From assembly GCA_937896835.1 (NCBI GenBank), contig CALBOJ010000050.1, positions 1 to 64,000 of the forward strand: a stretch of DNA of 64,000 bases. The letters run 5' to 3'. The translations under genes and the position numbers were made by a program. Below, piece after piece: positions 36,809 to 45,000 of the stretch; the stretch's first letter is position 1; each line of letters starts with the position of its first letter. The DNA is from an uncultured Collinsella sp. (GTDB lineage: Bacteria; Actinomycetota; Coriobacteriia; Coriobacteriales; Coriobacteriaceae). Below the pieces are notes generated by a model. It was not told the DNA's origin. It saw only the letters and a list, made by a program, of their open reading frames with translations, and ran no database searches.

Positions 36809-38512
36809 ATGAGCAATCCCTCGAACCGCGCCTCGATGCGCGGGCAACTCACGCTGCGCGGCGTCGTCATCGGCGTCCTTGGCTGCGTGATCATCACGGC
36901 AAGCTCGGCCTACACCGCCCTCAAGATGGGCGCACTCCCCTGGCCGATCGTCTTTGCTGCCGTCATCTCGCTGTTCTTCCTCAAACTCATGGGCAACGCC
37001 AGCCTCAACGAGGCAAACGTCACCCACACCATCATGTCCGCAGGCGCCATGGTCGCCGGCGGTCTGGCGTTTACCATCCCGGGCGCCTGGATGCTGGGCT
37101 ATGCCGACCAGATCAGCTGGCTCGACATGTTTATCGTGGCGCTCGCCGGCACCATCTTGGGCCTGCTGGCCACGGCACTCATCCACCGCCATTTTATCGT
37201 GGACGCCACGCTGGAGTTTCCCACCGGCAATGCCGCAGCTCAGACACTGCGCGCCACCGAGGCCGGCGGCAAGACCGGCAAGCAGCTCTTTGGCTCCATG
37301 GCCATCGCAGGCATCTACAGCGTGCTTCGCGACGCTCTGGGCGTGGTGCCCAGCATGCTGTGCACGCTCAATATCCCCGGCGTGACCTTTGCCATCTATA
37401 ACTCGCCCATGCTGCTCTCCATCGGCTTTTTGGTTGGCTTCGCCCCGGTTGCCTTCTGGTTTGCCGGCGCGCTGCTAGGTAACTTTGGCATCATCGTGGG
37501 CGGCACCGCTGCCGGTCTATTCGACGTTGTGACTGCGCAGGGCATCGTCAAATCGCTCGGCATGGGCCTCATGATGGGCTTTGGCGTCGCCGTCGTCCTC
37601 AAGGACATCCTGCCGCAGGTCGCCGGCATCGCCCGCGGCCTCGCCGCCGACAGCTCCAGCGACACCGACGAGCAGTCGCTCATCTCGGGCTCGCTTAAGC
37701 TCGACGCCGGCATCATCGGCCTGGGTACTGCCGCCATCGCCGTGATCGTCGCCATCGCGCTCGACCTTGGCCCCGTCCCGGCCGTCATCGTCACGCTGTT
37801 CACCTTTGTCACCACCATCATGAGCGCGCAGAGCTGCGGCCAGACGGGCATCGACCCCATGGAGATCTTCGGCCTCATCGTCATGCTCATCGTAGCTGCC
37901 TTCGCACAGATCGCCCAGGTCAAGCTGTTCTTTATCGCCGGCATCGTGGCCGTGGCATGCGGCCTTGCGGGCGACGTCATGAACGACTTTAAGGCCGGCG
38001 CCGTGCTGGGCACCAACCCGCGTGCGCAGTGGATCGGCCAGGCCATCGGCGGCATCGTGGGCGCCCTGGTCGCCGCTGCCGTCATGGTCGCGCTCGTCAC
38101 CGCCTATGGTCCGGATGCTTTCGGCCCCGACAAGAGCTTTGTGGCCGCGCAGGCAAGCGTCGTCGCCACCATGGTCTCGGGCATCCCGAGCGTGCCGTGG
38201 TTCGCAGGCGGCTTTATCGCCGGCATCGTCATGTACTGGCTCGGCATTCCGGCCATGATGATCGGCCTGGGCGTGTACCTGCCGTTCTACATGTCGCTCA
38301 CGGCCTTCCTGGGCTCCTGCGTCAAGCTCGCCTACGACAAGTGGGCCGCACGCCGCGACGCCGCTGCCGGTCTTTCGGACGAGGAGAAGGCCTCCAAGGA
38401 TGCCGCCTTCCAGGAGCAGGGCCTGGTCGTCGCCAGCGGCCTGCTCGGCGGCGAGTCCATCGTCGGCGTTATCCTGGCGTTTGTCTCTGTTGGTCTGAGC
38501 CTGCTAGGGTAG
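36809..38512 (+). CDS. OPT-family oligopeptide transporter
   Basis: A 567-residue multi-pass protein of the OPT/YSL family, proton-coupled importers of small peptides or metal chelates. Features include SSAYTALKMGALPWPIVFA, LEFPTGNAAAQTLRA, GIDPMEIFGL and a C-terminal LLGGESIVGVILAF. It is shorter than the 620-700-residue members but complete. AAAGGAG precedes the ATG at 36809. The gene is isolated by a terminator behind it and the coaX gene on the opposite strand ahead. Confidence 0.88.
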   Translation: MSNPSNRASMRGQLTLRGVVIGVLGCVIITASSAYTALKMGALPWPIVFAAVISLFFLKLMGNASLNEANVTHTIMSAGAMVAGGLAFTIPGAWMLGYADQISWLDMFIVALAGTILGLLATALIHRHFIVDATLEFPTGNAAAQTLRATEAGGKTGKQLFGSMAIAGIYSVLRDALGVVPSMLCTLNIPGVTFAIYNSPMLLSIGFLVGFAPVAFWFAGALLGNFGIIVGGTAAGLFDVVTAQGIVKSLGMGLMMGFGVAVVLKDILPQVAGIARGLAADSSSDTDEQSLISGSLKLDAGIIGLGTAAIAVIVAIALDLGPVPAVIVTLFTFVTTIMSAQSCGQTGIDPMEIFGLIVMLIVAAFAQIAQVKLFFIAGIVAVACGLAGDVMNDFKAGAVLGTNPRAQWIGQAIGGIVGALVAAAVMVALVTAYGPDAFGPDKSFVAAQASVVATMVSGIPSVPWFAGGFIAGIVMYWLGIPAMMIGLGVYLPFYMSLTAFLGSCVKLAYDKWAARRDAAAGLSDEEKASKDAAFQEQGLVVASGLLGGESIVGVILAFVSVGLSLLG

Positions 38513-38537
38513 GCTGAACAACAACGCACCAGCGCAG

Positions 38538-38575
38538 AGCGCGGGGTCGGAATCAAACCGGCCCCGCGCTTTTTT
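38538..38575 (+). terminator. intrinsic terminator of the OPT gene
   Basis: Arms AGCGCGGGGTCGG / CCGGCCCCGCGCT (one mismatch) with loop AATCAAA, followed by T residues at 38571-38575. Confidence 0.92.
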
Positions 38576-38727
38576 GTCTATTTGACTCTTATGATCCTCA
38601 CGGCGTTTTAGCCATGTCGATTGGCCTGACTTCCAGGTCAACAAACCTTGTCTGACACCTCGCCTAACGCGGTGTAGAGTAAAGACGACAGACGCAAGAA
38701 GCGGCTCAGAAGCTAAACGAGGTAAGC

Positions 38728-39867
38728 ATGGAACTCGACAAACAACAGATCAAGCGGCTGCGCGAGCGTCATCATCGTCGTCACGGTATACGCCCTGCAC
38801 ACAGCGAGGCCATGGAGAATGCCATCCGTTTCCTTAAGCAGGCGTTCAACATACGCGAGGGACGCGCGCCCTATCACGTGATTCGCAAGCGCTTTGTAAA
38901 CGGGGCGCGCCTGACTGGCTCGCACTTATGCATCCTGATCATTGCCATGTTGATCGCGAGCATCGGCCTCGATATCGACTCGGATATCGCCATTGTAGGT
39001 GCCATGCTCATCTGCCCGCTCATGGGCTCGGTCCTTGCCATGGCATACGGCATTGCCACGCTCGACCGCGAGATTGCCGTCGAGGCAATTGCCGGCCTCG
39101 CGCTGCAGATGGTCTTTTGTCTAATCACGTCCACGCTGTACTTTAAGCTCTCGCCCCTTGGCACCACCACGGCCGCCATCATCGACAACTCGACACCGAC
39201 TGTGTGGGACCTTGCCGTCGCGCTCGCGGGCGGCTTTGCGGGTGGTCTGGGCAACTCGCGCGACCAGGAACCCGCCACGCTCATCGCCGGCGTGGCCGTG
39301 GCGACCGCGCTCATGCCGCCCCTGTGCGCGGCGGGCTATGGCATCGCCATCGCGAGCGGGTCGCTGTTTCTCTCGGCCCTCTACGAGTTTGGCATCAACG
39401 TGGTCTTTATCGCACTGGCTGCCGAAGCCGTGCTGCTTCTTTTGCGCGTGCCGCTCAAGCGCGACCTCAACGGCGACGGCATTGTGACCGCCGAGGAAAA
39501 CGCCGAGGTCGATGAGCTGTCACACAAGGTGCGCCGCCGCATTATCGTGGGCACGGTGATCTTTGCCATCCCCTGCATCGTTATGACGGCGGGGTCTATT
39601 GGCTCGGCGCAGGCCGGCGTGCAGGACGGTTACGGCGTCACCGAAACCACGCGCGAGCTTGCCGCGGTGCTGCCGGGCTTTAAGGATTACACCGTTGCCG
39701 TCGAGACCTCGGCCACCGAAGACGAGGAGGAGGGCCTTGTCGAGCGCGAGGTTGTCGCCCATGTGACGACAAGCGAGGCGCTTGGGGCACACGACCGCCG
39801 TGTAGCCCGCAAGCTCATCGACCTCAATGTGCCCGAGCTCGATCGCGTGGAGTTTGATGTGCAGTAA
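38728..39867 (+). CDS. DUF389-family membrane protein
   Basis: A 379-residue protein with about six membrane helices and the DUF389 hallmark IAIVGAMLICPLMGSVLAMAYG followed later by GGFAGGLGNSRDQEPATLIAGVAVATALMPPLC. Its function is unknown throughout the family. An unusual basic N-terminal segment (about 1-45) precedes the core. GAGGT lies just ahead of the ATG at 38728. No partner gene is evident; it is followed by a convergent gene. Confidence 0.88.
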   Translation: MELDKQQIKRLRERHHRRHGIRPAHSEAMENAIRFLKQAFNIREGRAPYHVIRKRFVNGARLTGSHLCILIIAMLIASIGLDIDSDIAIVGAMLICPLMGSVLAMAYGIATLDREIAVEAIAGLALQMVFCLITSTLYFKLSPLGTTTAAIIDNSTPTVWDLAVALAGGFAGGLGNSRDQEPATLIAGVAVATALMPPLCAAGYGIAIASGSLFLSALYEFGINVVFIALAAEAVLLLLRVPLKRDLNGDGIVTAEENAEVDELSHKVRRRIIVGTVIFAIPCIVMTAGSIGSAQAGVQDGYGVTETTRELAAVLPGFKDYTVAVETSATEDEEEGLVEREVVAHVTTSEALGAHDRRVARKLIDLNVPELDRVEFDVQ

Positions 39868-39941
39868 TACGCGACGTGGGATGGATGCGCGCAGCCGCGA
39901 GTCACGACTTGGCGCAGACGTGACGCGGGCCACGAGCAAAT

Positions 39942-39972
39942 AGCGGGGCGCGGTCCATGGCCGCGCCCCGCT
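39942..39972. terminator. bidirectional-looking terminator
   Basis: Perfect 12-bp arms AGCGGGGCGCGG / CCGCGCCCCGCT with loop TCCATGG, between convergent genes. T-runs are poor on both sides (TTTATT on plus, TATTTG on minus). Confidence 0.7.
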
Positions 39973-39992
39973 CGCTGATTTATTGCCGTGAA

Positions 39993-40442
39993 TCAGCTGT
40001 CCGTATCGACATCGCCAGACTCCACTGTAAACGCCGGACCGGTACTCACCAGATAAAAACGGGTCACCCTGGTATCTCTAAATAGGTAGAGCAAGCCCTG
40101 ATCGCGTCGGCGCGAAATATACGCCACGTGGACCGTACCGAATTTTTCGCCGTTTTCATTCTTTAATACCAGAATGTTGGGGTCGTCCATACGCTCGAAC
40201 TGCCCGTCTGTGCAGATTCCGTCTTGGTCGACCAGCTGCCATCGACAGTTGTCCTCCTCAAGAAAAGTCAGGGTTTCCCGACTTGTTTCGTCATCCCGAT
40301 AGTAACCGTCAATGGCAAAGCCTTCGGAAGCACATTCCTGCATATAGGATGTTTCTCGACTTATAGCGAACTGCCCTATAGCGCCCAGGAGCACAGCTAG
40401 GCAAACCACTGCAAGGGTTATCGAGATAGTACGGCGGCCCAT
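39993..40442 (-). CDS. hypothetical membrane-anchored protein
   Basis: A 149-residue protein with one N-terminal hydrophobic segment (about 7-27) lacking a lipobox, then a soluble extracytoplasmic domain rich in charged and aromatic residues and containing two cysteines (CASEG and NCRWQ). The fold is not recognised; it may be a small beta-rich domain like those that measure cell-wall or lipid state. No ribosome site of quality precedes the ATG at 40442. It is flanked by repeat-bearing gaps. Confidence 0.55.
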   Translation of the reverse strand: MGRRTISITLAVVCLAVLLGAIGQFAISRETSYMQECASEGFAIDGYYRDDETSRETLTFLEEDNCRWQLVDQDGICTDGQFERMDDPNILVLKNENGEKFGTVHVAYISRRRDQGLLYLFRDTRVTRFYLVSTGPAFTVESGDVDTDS

Positions 40443-40642
40443 ATTAACCAGCCCGATACTTGTTTAACGGAGCACGAAACATACTTGGTACCTCCGATAT
40501 CATGGCGAATGTCACCTACGGCCTGTCGGCAATCATATGTTTCCAACATCAAACCATATGGCAACCACTCGCGAGAGGAGTATCGGCGAACGGTGCATTT
40601 TTGCGTTCTATTGGGCAAACGTCAACGCGCGCTACAGCTCTT

Positions 40643-40672
40643 GCTCAACCTATTCAGATCTTGTCGCATACT
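40643..40672. repeat. solo arm of a palindromic repeat
   Basis: Thirty bases 90% identical to 41936-41965 in the palindromic element downstream. The opposite arm is not recognisable, so this looks like a decayed copy. The rest of the 270-base gap 40443-40713 contains no gene. Confidence 0.5.
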
Positions 40673-40713
40673 ACCGTAGATCCTCAACGCTTCCGTCCCC
40701 GAGGGATCATTTT

Positions 40714-41673
40714 TTAGTACTTGAAGAAGCCCTCGCCCGAGCTTTCGCCTAGCTTACCTTCGTCGAGCATCTGCTTGAGGACGGAGGCCATGGCCTTAAA
40801 GTTGTAGGGCATCATCATCTTCTTGAGTAGCGGGCTCACCAGGCCCGGGACCTTCTGATACTGCATGACGATGTTGTAGGCCGTCTGGATACCCACCGTG
40901 TCGAATACGCGGAACGGGCCCTTGGGGGCGCCGGTGCCCCGCGTCCATGCAAGGTCGATGCTCTTGGGGTCACTCACACCCGAAACATACAGGTCAAGGC
41001 CCGAAAGCAGCCACGGCACCAACATGGAATTGAGCAGGTAGCCGTTCTTTTCCTTGTTGACGGGTAGGGCAAGCATACGGATATCGTTGGCAAAGTCGAC
41101 GAGCTCGTCGAAGTAGCGCTTGTCGGTTTGGTCCTGTGCCATGACCTCGGTCATGTTGTTCTTCCAGATGGAGTTGGCAAAGTGCAGCGACAGGTACTTC
41201 TCGGGACGGCCGGTGTACTTGGCAAAGGTGCTCGGCAGCAGCGTGGATGAGTTGGTCACGATGACGGTCTTTTGCGGCAGAACCGGGGCGAGCTTCTTGT
41301 AGAAGCCGATCTTTGCCTGGGTGTCCTCGGCCATAGACTCGATGACCAGGTCGGCGTCGGCCACGGCCTTGGCAAGATCGAGCTCCAGCTTGAGTGTGGA
41401 GTAGGCACGCTCGACGGCGGCGAGCGCCGCTTCCTTGTCGAAGGGCTGGGTGCCATCGGCGATACCGGCGCACCACTCGCCCGTGCCGTCCGCCATGCCC
41501 TCGATTGCCGCGATGTACTCCTTGCGCACGTGATCGATCTTGGGCTGGGTGCGGCCGATGCTGCCCTCGTTGCGCAGCCAAATCGTTACATCAAAGCCGC
41601 AGTAGGCAGCCTGAAAGGCAATCTGGCTTCCCAACACGCCGCCGCCGGCAACACAAACGGTCTTGTAGCTCAT
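40714..41673 (-). CDS. 3-hydroxyacyl-CoA dehydrogenase
   Basis: A 319-residue NAD-dependent dehydrogenase of the HbdA/FadB type interconverting 3-hydroxyacyl-CoA and 3-ketoacyl-CoA. It has the Rossmann start VCVAGGGVLGSQIA, the NSSTLLPS loop and the catalytic histidine in SLHFANSIW (GLHFFNP in classical members), plus EGFFKY at the C-terminus. Four of the other enzymes for butyrate or fatty-acid oxidation are not nearby. AGGA precedes the ATG at 41673. Substrate range is uncertain. Confidence 0.85.
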   Translation of the reverse strand: MSYKTVCVAGGGVLGSQIAFQAAYCGFDVTIWLRNEGSIGRTQPKIDHVRKEYIAAIEGMADGTGEWCAGIADGTQPFDKEAALAAVERAYSTLKLELDLAKAVADADLVIESMAEDTQAKIGFYKKLAPVLPQKTVIVTNSSTLLPSTFAKYTGRPEKYLSLHFANSIWKNNMTEVMAQDQTDKRYFDELVDFANDIRMLALPVNKEKNGYLLNSMLVPWLLSGLDLYVSGVSDPKSIDLAWTRGTGAPKGPFRVFDTVGIQTAYNIVMQYQKVPGLVSPLLKKMMMPYNFKAMASVLKQMLDEGKLGESSGEGFFKY

Positions 41674-41783
41674 GGAACGGTCCTCTCTTACGTAATTCCA
41701 TAGATGTGTATTTATTCAACCGTAAGGATGACGCGCGCTGGGGGTGGGTTCTATAAACGGGCGGTATTTCGCGGCAAACGGCT

Positions 41784-42022
41784 ACATATGTTCATTATCT
41801 CAGGGTTCCGAGGGCAGTTTTTGGTGCCACCGAGACGTCGTTTTCGGAAGTATGCGGCAAATTCCGGAACTCTTGAGCACATCCTGGTTTTTCGCCAATA
41901 AAACCGCAGGTACAGAGCTTGGATATATCCGGTGTGCTCGACCTATTCAGATTTTGCCGCATACTTCCGAAATCTAAGTTCGCAAAGGGTGATAGTTGGG
42001 GCGTTTACGCAACATATGTCCA
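41784..42022. repeat. MITE-like palindromic element
   Basis: The core is a perfect 20-bp inverted repeat TTTCGGAAGTATGCGGCAAA (41842-41861 and, reversed, 41953-41972). Inside it are shorter matching arms with GAGCACA. Outside it, ACATATGTT (from about 41784) is answered by AACATATGT in TTACGCAACATATGTCCA (42005-42022), an 18-mer shared with 9575-9592. No gene is seen in the 416-base gap 41674-42089. Confidence 0.7.
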
Positions 42023-42026
42023 GCAA

Positions 42027-42062
42027 AAACGGGTGGTAGCCGGCACGGCTGCCACCCGTTTG
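42027..42062 (-). terminator. terminator of the dehydratase activator gene
   Basis: Sixteen-base arms AAACGGGTGGTAGCCG / CGGCTGCCACCCGTTT with one G-T pair and a four-base loop, then TTTTG on the minus strand. Lies 28 bases after the stop. Confidence 0.85.
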
Positions 42063-42089
42063 TCTCATATCTAGCCCATAGCGGGCAAG

Positions 42090-45000
42090 CTACTTCTTAA
42101 TGCCGCGTCCCAGACGCTTGGCGACCGATGTGACGGCCTCCTCGCTGGCCGGCCCGCAGCTCACGCAGTCGTCATGGGCACGCATCTGACCGGTGACCTC
42201 GTCCATCGCGAGCGGCGCCACCTTCTCGAGCTTAAAGCCCTTGCCGGCGCGCATGTTTTCCTTGGCCACGCTGATCATGAGCTTAATGCGGTTGAGCTGG
42301 TTGACCTCGGACGCACCGGGGTCGTAGTCCACCGCGACAATGTTGCTCTCGGGATGCTGGCGGCGCAGCTCCTTGATAACGGCCTTGCCCACCACGTGGT
42401 TGGGCAGGCACGCAAAGGGCTGCGTGCAGATGATGTTGGGCGCACCATGGTCGATCAGGTCGAGCATCTCGGCCGTGAGCAGCCAGCCCTCGCCCATGTT
42501 GTTGCACACCGAAAGTACCGTACGGGCCTTGTCGGCCATGGTGCCGATGCGCTCGGGCGCCTCGAAGCGGCGGGACTTCTCGAGCATCTCCTCCACCGGC
42601 GTGCGCATCCAGTCCACAAGCTTGATGAGCGCTTGCATGCCCGCGCGCGTAGTAGCAGAGCTTCCCAGCTCGTCTTTCTGCAGCTCGGCGTTGCTCATGG
42701 AGTAGAGGAAGAAGTCGAGCAGGCCCGGCACCACGGCCTCGCAGCCCTCGCGCTCAATGACATCGACCACGTGGTTGTTAGCCGTGGGATGGAACTTGAC
42801 CAAGATCTCACCGACCACGCCCACGCGCGGCTTGGTGCCCTCGCCCACGAGCGGCATGGTGTCGAACGCGCGGATGGCCTCGCGGCACAGCTTGGTGTAG
42901 TTGTGGCGGTTAAACTTGGGCGCCAGCTTGCGGGCACGCGCCATGTACTCTTCATAGAGCGTGTTGGCGGCACCAGGCGTGGCCTCGTACGGGCGGCAGC
43001 GGTAGAGCATCTGCATCATCACGTCGCCAAAGAGCACCGCGTAGACTGCCTGCTTAAGCAGCGCCGGCGTCAGCTTAAAGCCGGGGTTGTCCTCGCCCAG
43101 CGCCACGGCCGAAAGCGAGATCACGGGGATCTCGGGGTGGCCGCTCTCGCGCAGGGCCTTGCGGATGAGCGCGATGTAGTTGGTGGCACGGCAGCCGCCG
43201 CCGGTCTGGCTGATGACCACGGCGGTCTTGGACAGGTCGTACCGACCGCTCTCGATGGCCTCCATAATCTGGCCCGTCACCAGAATCGACGGGTAGCAAA
43301 TGTCATTGTTCACATAGCGCAGGCCAGCCTCGACGGCATCGTGGTCGGTCGAGGGCAGCAGCTCCAAGTTGTAGCCGGCACCGCGGAACACCTCTTTGAC
43401 CAGGTCAAAGTGGATCGGCGCCATCTGCGGGCACAGGATGGTATAGCCCTCGTCGCGCATCTGCTCGGTAAAGGGCACCTTGGGCCATGCGGTCGAAGCG
43501 CTCTCGCGCTGAGCTTCAAACGTGTACTTGCGGCTCGCGAACGCGGGGGCATCCGTGGAGGGCGTCACCGGCGCGGCATCGCCCTGCTCGTAAGCCTCGC
43601 CCGCGGCCGTGGCCTCGGCCAAGCGCTCGGCCTCCTGGTCCTTGAGCGCGGCCATGAGCGAGCGGATGCGAATGCGCGCGGCACCCAGGTTGGACACCTC
43701 GTCGATCTTGAGCACGGTGTAGATCTTGCCGCTGGCCTCAAGGATTTCCTGCACCTGGTCGGTGGTCAGGGCGTCCAAGCCGCAGCCGAAGGAGTTGAGC
43801 TGGATCAGGTCCAGGTCGTTGCGCATCGTCACAAAACGGGCGACGGCGTACAGGCGGCTGTGGTACATCCACTGGTCGACGACGCGGATGGGGCGCTCGG
43901 GCTTCACGAGATGCGCGAGCGAATCCTCGGTAAAGACCGCAAAGCCAAAGCTCGAGATAAGCTCGGGCAGGGCGTGGTTGATCTCGGGGTCGTTATGGTA
44001 GGGGCGGCCGGCGAGCACAATGCCGTGGCCACCGTGGTCCTCGACCCACTTAAGGGCCTCCTCGCCCATGGTCTGGATGTCCTCGTGGAAACGCGCATCG
44101 GCCTCAAAGGCGGCGTTGACGGCGGCATCAACCTCGGAGCGCGTGATCTTGGGTCCACGCACGCGACCGCGACCGGCTTGCGCATCGGCCACACGGTCGA
44201 CGGCGAGCACCTGGTACAGACGGCGCTTGAGCTCGGTCTTGTCATGATAGGGCACAAACGGGTACAGGAACTCGATGTTCTGCTCGCGGATCTCGTCGAT
44301 GTTGAGTGCCAACGCCGTGGGATAGCTCATGACGATGGGGCAGTTGTAACAGTTGCCGGCGGTCGGATCCTCCTTGCGCTCCCAGCGCACGCACGGCATC
44401 CAGATGAAGTCGACATCGCGGTCGATAAGGTTCATCACATGGCCGTGGCTCATCTTTGCCGGATAGCACACGCTCTCGGACGGCATGGACTCGATGCCCG
44501 CCTGGTAGGTCTTTTTGCTCGACTGGTCGGACAGCTGTACGCTAAAGCCCAGGCGCGTAAAGAACGCATGCCAGAAGGGGTAGTTCTCGTACATGTTGAG
44601 TGCGCGCGGGATACCCACGGTGCCGCGCGGGGCCTCGTCGGGGCTCAGCACCTCGCGGTCAAAGAGCAGCTCGTTTTTCTTTTTGAAGAGGTTGGGGGCC
44701 TCGGTCTTTTGCTTTTTGTGGCCGGCGCCCTTCTCGCAGCGGTTGCCGGTAATGAAGCGCCTACCGCCGCCAAAGTCGTTGACGGTAAGCTGGCAGTTGT
44801 TGGAGCAGCGACCGCAGCGGACATGCTTTTGCGTCACGGTGAGGTGCGCGATGTCCTCGGCAGAAAGGATGGTCGAGGTGCCGTCGGCGCCGGCACGGTC
44901 GCGGGCGAGCAGGGCCGCACCGTAAGCACCCATGCAGCCGGCGATGTCGGGACGCACGGCGTGCACGCCGGTGAGCTGCTCAAACGCGCGCAGCGTGGCA

